Of a stretch of 64,000 nt of DNA, positions 19,301 through 27,096 are shown in pieces; within the stretch, counting starts at the first letter, position 1; each line of letters opens with the position of its first letter. The notes beneath the pieces were generated by a model, which worked only from the letters and a program-made list of their open reading frames with translations, was not told the DNA's origin and ran no database searches. A program made the position numbers and the translations under genes. Source of the DNA: Anaerosporobacter mobilis DSM 15930 (GTDB lineage: Bacteria > Bacillota > Clostridia > Lachnospirales > Lachnospiraceae); assembly GCF_900142955.1 (NCBI RefSeq), contig NZ_FRCP01000021.1, positions 62,001 to 126,000 of the forward strand. The letters are read 5' to 3'.

Positions 19301-19426
19301 GAGATGGGTGTTCGAGTTAGTAAAGACAACTGGTCTAACTTTGATCAAACCAATGATTATTCTTATAAATCTGGAGCAATTGTACTGTATAAGGGAGAAG
19401 TTATTACAGGAATGAGTCCATATTAA
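16319..19426 (+). CDS. GH48 exocellulase with two Ig-like domains and CBM3
   Basis: A 1035-residue secreted cellulase that processively releases cellobiose from chain ends. Layout: signal peptide (1 to about 33); GH48 catalytic domain (about 45-675); two Ig-like modules from about 681 (each with KVEF(Y/F)ADG); C-terminal CBM3 from about 890. The GH48 signature VEAPDHGHESTSE holds Glu86 and the acid Glu97, spaced 11 apart as Glu44/Glu55 in Cel48F. No dockerin, so it is a free enzyme. Start ATG 16319 follows AAAGGAG; the ORF upstream to 16265 would need TTG. It precedes cel9 in the same direction. Confidence 0.95.
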   Translation: MKKSKKWKLLSSVLIVTQCIYPFSGMYAVAKTNSDTQTMTYATEADSPSIYEQRFLELYNDIYDKDNGYFNSQGIPYHSVETLMVEAPDHGHESTSETASYLLWLQAMKGRITKDYSGIETAWDTIENYYIPTAEDQPGQLTYNPNSPATYAAEYPLPDYYPSELQFNTKVGQDPLYNELRNTYGTPQMYGMHWLLDVDNFYGYGKRGDGVSTPSYINTYQRGKQESVWETIPHPSWETFKWGGDKGFLPFFTGDKSYAKQWRYTIASDADARVVQAMYRANEWAKEDNQSLSTYVSKASKMGDYLRYAMFDKYFMKVGAQGTTAATGRDSEHYLLSWYYSWGGATDGSWSWRIGASHNHFGYQNPFAAWVLSEDSEFIPKSQTAQSDWAKSLDRQLEFYQWLQSSEGAIAGGATNSYNGSYDKYPAGTSTFYGMAYEEAPVYADPGSNEWFGMQCWSMQRIAELYYQTGDARAKAILDKWAQWVVSEVQLKADGTYLIPSTLKWSGQPDTWTGTYTGNKNLHVTVANYTHDIGVTSSLANTLTYYAAGLQKYTEDNSYNGYVSVAKELLNRMWNNYKDDKGIGDKQELTTMLERFFDQKIAVPDNYSGTMANGDKIEKGATFFSIRTEYENDPDFQKLKYAYDNNLSFSMVYHRFWAQAETAIALGVMDEFFPEDDVVTPVVSITNPLNEATFDWANCENGITVKADASIADGSIQKVEFYADGVKFAEDNNADYEVVYIPTKTGVVDGKKTVVLKAIAYADNNTVRTSKTVTITINMPKAELPVVHIVSPENQAIFDYTDTQSPIVVAAEASIDKGVIAKVEFFADGKKIGETNGSSGNVSFVPTNEGADGAGLKVIALTAIATTTDGVAASAEPVQIKVQFKVKPIPAVNINVGFKSQGGDTSNTIGGQFSITTDKEVNLSDVKIRYYYTLENPSEQKTIIDNVGLTVSKAPWYISLNSATEAKIVQVSGDKYYLEISFNTTQTLDESGKIEMGVRVSKDNWSNFDQTNDYSYKSGAIVLYKGEVITGMSPY

Positions 19427-19508
19427 GAAGTAGAAGTATTCATAAGATCAATGCTATTTCATTAATGTGAATAATAGGAAGTGGTAGATATTATGTGTGA
19501 GGTGATTT

Positions 19509-19535
19509 CGCCAATTTGGAACTTCTAAATTGGCG
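19509..19535 (+). other. Perfect hairpin between cel48 and cel9
   Basis: CGCCAATTT and AAATTGGCG form a perfect 9-bp stem with a 9-base loop, ending 16 bases before the cel9 ribosome binding site. No T run follows, so it is not a standard terminator. It may stabilise or mark a processing site in a joint transcript. Confidence 0.6.
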
Positions 19536-19563
19536 TCATCATCTTTATAAAAGGAGAATGCTT

Positions 19564-22500
19564 ATGGGGAATTGGAAAAAGACAGTAAGTATGTTTTTGG
19601 GTGTCTCACTTCTCGCGGGAACCGTAGGAAATGCAACTCCTGTCACAAGAGCTGCATCAGAGACAAATAATTATGCTGCGACGAATTCATATGACTATGG
19701 TGATGCATTACAAAAGTCAATTATGTTTTATGAGTTTCAAAAATCAGGAAAACTACCTGAAAATCAACGGAATAACTGGAGAGGAGATTCTGGCTTAGCG
19801 GATGGGGCTGACGTAGGTTTGGATCTTACTGGAGGAATGTATGACTGTGGTGATCATGTTAAATTCAATTTACCAATGGCATATACATCAACCATGTTGG
19901 CATGGTCATATCTAGAGAGTACCGATATCTATGAAAAGACTGGTCAAGATACGTATCTATTAGATAATATTCGTTGGATTAATGATTATCTAATAAAGTG
20001 TCACCCGGCAGAAGATGTGTATTATAGTCAGGTTGGAGATGGGGGACTTGATCACGCTAGTTGGACTGCGGCTGAGGTAATGCAGATGAAGCGTCCAGCA
20101 TATAAGGTGGATTTAAGTCAGCCTGGCTCTGCGGTTTGTGGAGAGGCAGCAGCTTCTCTTGCTTCATGTTCTATCTTATATAAGGACACCGATCCAGAGT
20201 ATGCGGCAACTTGTTTAAAACATGCGAAGGAATTATTCTCGTTAGCAGAAAGAATGAAAAGTGATACAGGATATAATAAATTTGCTGGAGCTTATTATAA
20301 TTCAAGTCATTTTTACGATGAATTATCATGGGCAAGCATGTGGATTTATCGAGCTACTAATGAGTCTGCTTATCTAACAAAAGCAAAAGAATATGCTAAG
20401 AATTGGGGTAAAGAAGGGCAAACAGATGCTATCGCTTATACCTGGGCACATTGCTGGGACGATGTACATTATGGAGCTGAATTATTAATTGCACAATATG
20501 ATACTTCAAGTGATAGTGCCATCTATAAGAAAGCAATTGAGAATAATCTAGACTATTGGTCAACTGGTAAGAATGGTGAGCGTGTTCCATATACACCAAA
20601 AGGATTAGCATGGAGAGACCAATGGGGAAGCTTGCGTTATTCAGCCAATCAGTCATTCCTAGCAAGTGTGTATGCCGATTGGGAACAAGCTGATTCTACT
20701 AAGGCAGAGGCATATAAGAATTTTGCTAAGTCTCAAGCGGATTATATATTAGGCAGTTCGGGTCGAAGTTTTATGGTAGGCTATGATGAAACTTCGCCTA
20801 CGCAACCACATCATCGTACTGCACATGGACCATGGGAGAATAACGTAGCAGGAGCACCTTATAAAGCTAGACATGTTCTTGTTGGAGCATTAGTGGGAGG
20901 ACCTGACCGTAATGATGGTTACAATGATGTAATTACGGATTTTCAGCAAAATGAAGTAGGATGTGATTACAATGCAGGATTAGTTGGATTAATGGCGAAG
21001 ATGTATGATGAATATGGTGGAACCATTGACCTTAATCTGAATGCTATTGAAGTAGTAGGAGAAGAGTTATTTGTTGAAGCTGGTATTAATGCTCAGGATA
21101 AACAAAACGTTGTCAATTTCGTAGAAATGAAAGCAGTTGTTTATAACCGAACAGCATGGCCAGCTAGAGTAACGGATCAATTAAGTTTTCGATACTTCGT
21201 TGATATTAGTGATGTTCTCGCGTCTGGTAATCATGCAAGTGATATGAAGGTAACAAGTAGTTATAGCCAGCATAGTGCCAAAGTTTCTCAGCTAAAACCT
21301 TGGGATACTGAGAACGGAATCTATTATGTTGATATTGATTTATCCGGTGCGAAGATTTATCCGGGAGGTCAAAGTGAACATAAATCTGAGATTCAATTCA
21401 GAATCACTGCACCTGGTAAATGGGATTATACAAAGAGTCCATCGTTTAAGGATTTAGCATCTAGTACTTCCAATAGTCTTGTTAAGTCGGAAAATATACC
21501 AATCTACGATGATGGGGTATTAGTATTTGGTAAAGAACCAAATAACGGGAACGAAAGTCCCGAATACAAACCGGTTGTTGAAGTTACGAATCCGGTTAAT
21601 AATTCTGTTATTGATATGAGCCAAGGATGTACTCCAATTAATCTTGAAGCAGATGTGAGTATTGAAAAGGGAAATATTGATAAAGTTGTATTCTTTGTTA
21701 ATGATGAGGAAGTAGGAACAAGTACAGTAAAGCCTTATGGAGTGAGGTATACTCCAAATGGAGTCGTTAGTGAAAGTGGTATAGTAACACCTTATACAAT
21801 TACAGCAAAAGCATATGCGGACAATGGTATGATTACGGTTTCAGAGCCAATTACTGTGAAGGTACAATTACCAGTTTCCAAAGATCCAATTGAAGAAGAG
21901 GTAACTATAGCAATTGTTTCTCCAAATGATCAAGAGATATATACAGAAGTAACGAAAAAGATAAAAATTATAGCTTCTTCCAAGTGTGTTAATGGAACGA
22001 TTGATAAAGTGGAGTTCTATGCAGATGGTAAAAAGTTTACAGAATTGGCTGGAAAACAAGATGGTAACTATGAAGTGGAATATACTGTTGAGGGAAAATC
22101 AGAGGAAATTGGAAAACTAACACCGATTAAGTTTACTGCAAAAGCAATCACGAAAAAAGGAACACAATTGGAATCAGAAACTGTAACTGTATTTGTGCAA
22201 AAAGAAGTGCAAACAACCCCAAATCCTTCTGATATTGAGATTGAAGTAAGCAACACAAATAGTTCATCTGTTATTACGAATACATTAGTGAATAATTTTA
22301 GGATTAAGAACGTAAAGGGGAAAGCCCTTGACTTATCAAAATTATCCATTCGGTATTTCTATACAGCAGATGGGGCTGATTTAGAATCTGTGTGGTGTGA
22401 CAATGTATCAATTACATACAACAAAGCACCTTGGTATATTAGCTATGTAGGAGTAAGCCATGGAAAAATAGTTAGGATGAGTAATAAAACAGATTTAGCT

Positions 22501-22689
22501 GATAGCTATATTGAGTTAACATTTGATTCCACAGATCAATTAGAGGAAGGAACTGTTTTAGAAGCTGCAATAAGAACTGCTAAGAATAACTGGAGCAACT
22601 ACGATCAAAGTAATGATTATTCTTATGGGGATAACGAAAAGATAGCAGTATATTATGATGGTGTCTTAATTGCCGGAATGGAGCCATAG
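19564..22689 (+). CDS. GH9 processive endoglucanase, CBM3c, two Ig-like, CBM3
   Basis: A 1041-residue secreted cellulase. Layout: signal peptide (1 to about 31, cleavage near TRAAS); GH9 domain (about 40-480); CBM3c (about 490-655), which in theme-B GH9 enzymes feeds the chain and gives processivity; two Ig-like modules (from about 669 and 770); a cellulose-binding CBM3 (about 890-1041). Catalytic GGMYDCGDHVKF has Asp94 and Asp97; the acid is Glu464 in FQQNEVGCDYNAG. No dockerin. I chose ATG 19564, seven bases after AAGGAG; ATG 19558 is too close. The C-terminal modules are clearly related to those of Cel48. Confidence 0.95.
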   Translation: MGNWKKTVSMFLGVSLLAGTVGNATPVTRAASETNNYAATNSYDYGDALQKSIMFYEFQKSGKLPENQRNNWRGDSGLADGADVGLDLTGGMYDCGDHVKFNLPMAYTSTMLAWSYLESTDIYEKTGQDTYLLDNIRWINDYLIKCHPAEDVYYSQVGDGGLDHASWTAAEVMQMKRPAYKVDLSQPGSAVCGEAAASLASCSILYKDTDPEYAATCLKHAKELFSLAERMKSDTGYNKFAGAYYNSSHFYDELSWASMWIYRATNESAYLTKAKEYAKNWGKEGQTDAIAYTWAHCWDDVHYGAELLIAQYDTSSDSAIYKKAIENNLDYWSTGKNGERVPYTPKGLAWRDQWGSLRYSANQSFLASVYADWEQADSTKAEAYKNFAKSQADYILGSSGRSFMVGYDETSPTQPHHRTAHGPWENNVAGAPYKARHVLVGALVGGPDRNDGYNDVITDFQQNEVGCDYNAGLVGLMAKMYDEYGGTIDLNLNAIEVVGEELFVEAGINAQDKQNVVNFVEMKAVVYNRTAWPARVTDQLSFRYFVDISDVLASGNHASDMKVTSSYSQHSAKVSQLKPWDTENGIYYVDIDLSGAKIYPGGQSEHKSEIQFRITAPGKWDYTKSPSFKDLASSTSNSLVKSENIPIYDDGVLVFGKEPNNGNESPEYKPVVEVTNPVNNSVIDMSQGCTPINLEADVSIEKGNIDKVVFFVNDEEVGTSTVKPYGVRYTPNGVVSESGIVTPYTITAKAYADNGMITVSEPITVKVQLPVSKDPIEEEVTIAIVSPNDQEIYTEVTKKIKIIASSKCVNGTIDKVEFYADGKKFTELAGKQDGNYEVEYTVEGKSEEIGKLTPIKFTAKAITKKGTQLESETVTVFVQKEVQTTPNPSDIEIEVSNTNSSSVITNTLVNNFRIKNVKGKALDLSKLSIRYFYTADGADLESVWCDNVSITYNKAPWYISYVGVSHGKIVRMSNKTDLADSYIELTFDSTDQLEEGTVLEAAIRTAKNNWSNYDQSNDYSYGDNEKIAVYYDGVLIAGMEP

Positions 22690-22703
22690 TATTGGTTCCC
22701 AAG

Positions 22704-22733
22704 AGAGTAAGTCTAATCAAGGCTTACTCTTTT
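22704..22733 (+). terminator. Terminator after cel9
   Basis: AGAGTAAG pairs with CTTACTCT, followed by a short TTT run. Moderate strength; readthrough into the LytTR gene at 22868 is possible. Confidence 0.7.
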
Positions 22734-22867
22734 GCAGCATATAATTATATCATAAAAAGTTCGAGAAACGTGCCTCCTGCCGTTTATTAGGTATCAAATT
22801 ATGAAAAATGGTATTGTAACATTTCATATGAATCTAGTTTATAGTAAAAAGTAAATGGGGGAAAAAA

Positions 22868-23614
22868 ATGATAGGGATAGGGATTTGTGATACTAATGTA
22901 ATATTTTGTGAAGAACTTCGCAAAATGTTACAAGATTATTTTAGCAAGCAATTAGTGAGATGTTCAGTTAGTAGTTATTCCTGTGCACTTGATTTAATAA
23001 ATAGTAATTTGGAAGAATTTGATTTATTCTTTTTAGATGCAGTACTCGACAGTGATAGTGATGGTATTGAATTAGCAAAGGTAATAAGACAACGTAATCA
23101 AATTGCAGAAATCGTTTTCGTCACATATAGGTTGGATAAAGCCTATCAGGCCTTTGAGGTTAATACATTTCGTTATCTACCAAAACCATTGAAAACGGGA
23201 GTATTAGTGAATACTTTGGAAACATTTTTAAAAAAGAGAAAAGAAAAATCTTCTAAATTAATTATATTAAAGCAAGGGCAAAAGTACTTAAAGATTCCAT
23301 ATACAAAAATATTGTATTTTGAAACCTTGGATAGAAAATTGAAAGTAATTACAACAAACAAAACATACTTAGTAGATAATAAGATTAATGAAATTGAGCA
23401 AAGGCTTGAAGATTGCGAATTCTTTCGGATTCATAAGTCGTATCTCGTTAACTTTGCTTATGTTGAAGAGCATGATCGATCAACGGTGATTTTGCTTAAT
23501 GGTGATGAAGTGTATATAAGTAGATTAAAAGCTAAAGAGTTTAAAGAAAAGTACCATGTATTCATACAAGAGCAATATAGTGAGAGAACTAGGCTTGAAA
23601 AAGTAATCGTTTAA
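22868..23614 (+). CDS. LytTR-family response regulator (orphan)
   Basis: A 248-residue response regulator. The receiver domain (1-120) has the phospho-acceptor Asp57 in FFLDAVLDSDSDG, a VFVTYR strand and the Lys in YLPKPLK; the usual acidic pair near the start is a single Asp (ICDTN). The LytTR DNA-binding domain follows (about 140-240, FFRIHKSYLVNFAYVEE), as in AgrA and VirR. No histidine kinase is adjacent. It is separated from cel9 by a modest terminator and ends at a bidirectional terminator. A 10-bp TTCATATGAA palindrome is at 22823. Confidence 0.9.
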   Translation: MIGIGICDTNVIFCEELRKMLQDYFSKQLVRCSVSSYSCALDLINSNLEEFDLFFLDAVLDSDSDGIELAKVIRQRNQIAEIVFVTYRLDKAYQAFEVNTFRYLPKPLKTGVLVNTLETFLKKRKEKSSKLIILKQGQKYLKIPYTKILYFETLDRKLKVITTNKTYLVDNKINEIEQRLEDCEFFRIHKSYLVNFAYVEEHDRSTVILLNGDEVYISRLKAKEFKEKYHVFIQEQYSERTRLEKVIV

Positions 23615-23709
23615 GCAATGTTTCTAGGCATATCCAATATGAAGAGGCTGCTGCAATATTCATATCTTCGCATATTTTTCGAATGGAATACTTTTCACAC
23701 CAGCAAAAA

Positions 23710-23782
23710 AACAATCTTCACGGATTATCTGTCCAGAGCTAGTGTCTACTCTTACCAGACAATTTGTTGAAGATTGTTTTTG
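23710..23782. terminator. Hairpin-family terminator, copy A
   Basis: AACAATCTTCA pairs with TGAAGATTGTT and is followed by TTTTT; on the other strand seven T follow. The loop carries CACGGAT. It lies between the convergent LytTR and HAD genes. One of five related elements in the window. Confidence 0.88.
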
Positions 23783-23913
23783 ATGTTGTATTTTAATGCA
23801 TTCTGTCTGTAATATATGTTATAGATATTCAAACTATATTTTGCCACAGTCTCTTTGAAATCTCATTTACAGAGCTTGTGTGCGTATTTTTTTGGAAAGG
23901 TTATTTTTGATTG

Positions 23914-24708
23914 CTATTTAAGTACATATTTCATTATTCCACTTGCCACACCGTCATCTGCAACAGAGTCTGTAATTTCCTTAGCGAAGGATTTAACAAA
24001 ATCGGAAGCATTCCCCATTGCAATGCCGCAATTAACGGTAGATAACATCTCTGTGTCGTTATCCCCATCACCAAAGGCATAACTATGTTCAACGGGTATA
24101 TTAAGGTATTCAAGAGCTCTTATGATAGCAGTAGCCTTCGTATTCTTCTTATTATATATCTCGAATAAACGAGGATCAATACTCTTAAAGCAACCGTATT
24201 CTTCGTGGCTTTCAATTATTTCAATGCATTGTTTAGCTATATTACCAGTAGGGCATAATGCTTCAATCTTTAATATACCCATGTCTTTTGGTGGGAGAGT
24301 TCGCTTGATTGAACTGGTTGGAATTCCGATTCCTTTGTAAAAATCATAAAACTCAACCGACTGCTCTGGAATATAGCAATTTTCTGTACTTTCTAAGATA
24401 TATTGAATATGACGTGTATTGAATTCTTCTAGTATTGTATTATAGAAGGACTGATCAAATGGACTTTGATAGATAGTAGAATTATTAATCATGATGTGAG
24501 CTCCATTAGCTAGAATGAAACCGTCAAAACCAAATGATTTTATATTCTCATCAATAAAAGCGAAGGGCCTACCAGAGGCTATAAAAGCATAATTACCTTG
24601 TGCCTGTACCATCTTGATTGCGTCCTGTACCTTATTTGACATAGTATACTGATCTGTTAAACAGTTAATAAGTGTTCCATCGATATCAAAAAATATTGCT
24701 TTCTTCAT
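23914..24708 (-). CDS. HAD-superfamily phosphatase, Cof type
   Basis: A 264-residue HAD hydrolase of the Cof/type IIB group, which dephosphorylates sugar phosphates and similar small molecules. Motif I is FFDIDGTL with Asp8 and Asp10; motif II is FIASGRP; motif IV is AFGDGDNDTEML. The large cap between motifs II and III is typical. The substrate is unknown. ATG 24708 has GGAGG a few bases before it. It is divergent from the DeoR regulator gene. Confidence 0.9.
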   Translation of the reverse strand: MKKAIFFDIDGTLINCLTDQYTMSNKVQDAIKMVQAQGNYAFIASGRPFAFIDENIKSFGFDGFILANGAHIMINNSTIYQSPFDQSFYNTILEEFNTRHIQYILESTENCYIPEQSVEFYDFYKGIGIPTSSIKRTLPPKDMGILKIEALCPTGNIAKQCIEIIESHEEYGCFKSIDPRLFEIYNKKNTKATAIIRALEYLNIPVEHSYAFGDGDNDTEMLSTVNCGIAMGNASDFVKSFAKEITDSVADDGVASGIMKYVLK

Positions 24709-24837
24709 GTTGCCTCCTAAGTAGAATGAAATATCTTGTTCAGGGAATGATTGCTTAGATACTCATTGTGAAATTATCATTTGTTATTAATTGATGTTGA
24801 TTATTATCATTCTATACTGAATATTACTATTTGTCAA

Positions 24838-24866
24838 TTGTAATAATTATGTACATGTGTTATACT
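24838..24866 (+). promoter_or_regulatory. Promoter upstream of deoR-type gene
   Basis: TTGTAA (24838-24843), 17 bases, TATACT (24861-24866), pointing at the regulator gene at 25056. The 347-base gap 24709-25055 otherwise holds only the repeat at 24990. Confidence 0.55.
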
Positions 24867-24989
24867 AAGTAAAATTAAAAAGTAATATGCAGATATAAGT
24901 ATACATAGCTAATCAGGGTTTTAGAGTCCTCCAGAAAACATGACGATTCAAGATATAAAAGGGGCTCGGACACCCTAACCGTAACCCAA

Positions 24990-25037
24990 ACTTTGCACAT
25001 AAAAACTTCATTTAGAGTAGGGAATTGCTATATTCAT
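24990..25037. repeat. 48-bp dispersed intergenic repeat, copy 1
   Basis: This stretch, from ACTTTGCACATA to GCTATATTCAT, matches the reverse complement of 38815-38862 at 43 of 48 positions. It ends just before the ribosome binding site of the DeoR gene, so it forms part of that leader. Confidence 0.8.
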
Positions 25038-25055
25038 AGAAGAAGGAGATAACCA

Positions 25056-25820
25056 ATGTTCACACAAGAGCGCTATCAATATATAATCGATAAGTTGAAT
25101 AAAGAGGGAAAAGTACTTGTTAAGGATTTAAGTAATGAATTTCAGATGAGTGAAAGCATGATACGAAAAGATTTACAGGTGTTAGAAAAGAAAAACCTAT
25201 TACAACGAACCTATGGAGGAGCTATTTGCAAGAAGAGTTCTATTATTCCATGTGAAAGTTTCGGTTATCGAATTGATAAAAAACGAGAAGAAAAAGAAGT
25301 AGTTGCGAAAAAAGCAGTAGAATTGATAAGGGAATGTGAGACAGTTTTTCTTGATGTATCAACGATATCTTATCTTATAGCACAGCATGTGATACAGCAG
25401 AATATGGACATAACTATTATTTCGAATATGTATGAGATTTCTACACTTATCCCAGAGAAAGGGAAAACAGGATTCATCTTTATAGGTGGAGATTATAGTC
25501 CAATTGTTGGAGGGAGTATAGGTTCTTATACATGTGAAAATATTAAGAAATATCGCTGCAACAAGGCATTCCTTGGTTGTGCAGGAATCAATCTTTCGGA
25601 CGGAACAGTAAGTACAACCATATCAGAGGATGCTAGTACAAAGAGAACAATTATAGAAGTTTCTGAGGAACATTATTTGCTGATGTTAGGGGAGAAGTTT
25701 GGTGTAAATGGTAGCTTTCCGTTCTCTAATCTCGAGGATTATATTGGAGTTATTACGAATACTATACCAGATGATGAAGTGAAACATGTATTAGCTGATT
25801 ATAGTGTGAAGATTATTTAG
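25056..25820 (+). CDS. DeoR-family transcriptional regulator
   Basis: A 254-residue DeoR-type repressor. The N-terminal winged helix reads ERYQYIIDKLNKEGKVLV, with KDLSNEFQMSESMIRKDL as the recognition region and RTYGGAI after it. The C-terminal sugar-phosphate sensor has ETVFLDVSTISYLIAQ, IISNMYEI and KAFLGCAGI. DeoR proteins usually repress sugar utilisation genes and release on phosphosugar binding. The target is not evident; the divergent HAD phosphatase is a candidate. GAAGGAG precedes ATG 25056. Confidence 0.92.
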   Translation: MFTQERYQYIIDKLNKEGKVLVKDLSNEFQMSESMIRKDLQVLEKKNLLQRTYGGAICKKSSIIPCESFGYRIDKKREEKEVVAKKAVELIRECETVFLDVSTISYLIAQHVIQQNMDITIISNMYEISTLIPEKGKTGFIFIGGDYSPIVGGSIGSYTCENIKKYRCNKAFLGCAGINLSDGTVSTTISEDASTKRTIIEVSEEHYLLMLGEKFGVNGSFPFSNLEDYIGVITNTIPDDEVKHVLADYSVKII

Positions 25821-25828
25821 GGTGTAGA

Positions 25829-25892
25829 AAGACAATCTTATTGATTTGATAGTATGTGGAAACCACAATCAAATCAGTAAGATTGTCTCTTA
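25829..25892. terminator. Hairpin-family terminator, copy B
   Basis: AAGACAATCTTA-TTGATTTGAT pairs with ATCAAATCAGTAAGATTGTCT, a stem of about 20 bp, followed by CTTAATTT. It lies between the convergent DeoR and alpha/beta hydrolase genes. The outer arms match copies A, C, D and E. Confidence 0.88.
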
Positions 25893-26861
25893 ATTTACAT
25901 ACCTATTAATAAAAGTTATTATAGTCGACCAATATAATTCAGGGTCGACATCCTTTGATTTTGCGTGACCAGCACCAGGTATTATTAGTTTTTCCTTTTC
26001 CACTTTAGCAGCGCTATATAGTTCATCTACCATATGAGAGGGAACGAAAGTGTCGGAATCCCCGTGAATGAATAACATCGGCGTGTTTGATTTCTTAACT
26101 TGATTAATAGAAGAGGTTTCCCCTAGCCAAAAGCCGGCTCTAATCTTACTCATAAGACTTGCGGTATGCATCATTGGAAAGGCAGGTAGACCGAATAATT
26201 CCTTAAGCTGATAAGCAAATTCTTCCCATGCAGAGGTATAACCACAATCTTCAATGATTGCCTTAACATTGCTTGGTAGTTCTTCCCCAGATACATTCAT
26301 TACAGTAGAAGCGCCCATGGAGACACCAAATAAAACAATTTCTGTATTTGTATTATCATTTATAATATATTGAATTAAATCAATTATGTCAAAACGCTCA
26401 TCCCAACCCATTCCAATATAATCGCCTTCGCTTTGCCCATGTCCACGTAAGTCAGGGAGGATAACATTATATCCCATGTCGTAGAACTTTCTTGCGTAAG
26501 GGGCCATTAATTTACCTTCCGAGGTATAACCATGAACAGCAATAATCCATTTTTCTGAAGAATTATTACGAAGGAAATAGTTATGAAGTTTTAATCCATC
26601 TTTTGATGTAATATATAAATCTTCATAATTACTTTGTTCTAGTAACCAAGTGCTATCATCGATTGATACAGAACCGCTTGTTTCTTTCTGGTCAACATCT
26701 TCAGCTGAAGCATTATGGTCAGCATTAAAGATAAAGTCTTTTGGTGTGTCAGGATTAAGGGCTAAATTATATAGATAGTTGGCACCAATACCAATTCCAA
26801 TTATCAAGCACAGTAGGATTACTGTAAGTAATCCGATTAAAACTTTCTTATACTTTTTCAT
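25890..26861 (-). CDS. Membrane-anchored alpha/beta hydrolase
   Basis: A 323-residue serine hydrolase of the alpha/beta fold. Residues about 7-30 form a membrane anchor, with the catalytic domain probably outside. Visible are the oxyanion strand IIAVHGYTSEG, LPDLRGHGQSEG, the nucleophile elbow GVSMGAST, the acid region FIHGDSDTFVP and catalytic His in GAGHAKS. Relatives are bacterial esterase/lipases and BAAT-type hydrolases of unknown substrate. GAGGAG lies about 13 bases before ATG 26861. Confidence 0.9.
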   Translation of the reverse strand: MKKYKKVLIGLLTVILLCLIIGIGIGANYLYNLALNPDTPKDFIFNADHNASAEDVDQKETSGSVSIDDSTWLLEQSNYEDLYITSKDGLKLHNYFLRNNSSEKWIIAVHGYTSEGKLMAPYARKFYDMGYNVILPDLRGHGQSEGDYIGMGWDERFDIIDLIQYIINDNTNTEIVLFGVSMGASTVMNVSGEELPSNVKAIIEDCGYTSAWEEFAYQLKELFGLPAFPMMHTASLMSKIRAGFWLGETSSINQVKKSNTPMLFIHGDSDTFVPSHMVDELYSAAKVEKEKLIIPGAGHAKSKDVDPELYWSTIITFINRYVN

Positions 26862-26993
26862 ACGTATTCGATAACTCCTCGTTTGTTTTGTGAATAATTA
26901 TATCATGAAACTAGTATGAAATAAAGGTTTGAATATCAAAACAATATAGGTTAATACTACCATAAAGAAAACGTTTAGCTTTTGCATAAAATA

Positions 26994-27027
26994 TTGACAT
27001 CGAATAGTTTTAGAAGTAAGATTCGAT
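26994..27027 (+). promoter_or_regulatory. motAB promoter with overlapping dyad
   Basis: TTGACA (26994-26999), 17 bases, TAAGAT (27017-27022). ATCGAAT (26999-27005) and ATTCGAT (27021-27027) are a perfect 7-bp inverted repeat joining the ends of the -35 and -10 boxes. It looks like an operator. No clear sigma-D (flagellar) box was found. Confidence 0.55.
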
Positions 27028-27096
27028 AGAAATCACTATATATAGGGATTATGCGCTCTATTTTACTTACATAGGAGATTAGAAAGGAGTACATAT

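Noticed and set aside
22823..22832. TTCATATGAA palindrome before the LytTR gene
   Set aside because: A 10-bp palindrome of mostly A and T is common by chance, and LytTR proteins bind direct repeats.
26967..26980. cre-like GAAAACGTTTAGC upstream of motA
   Set aside because: Only the centre fits the CcpA site; the outer bases do not, and the site lies above the -35 box.
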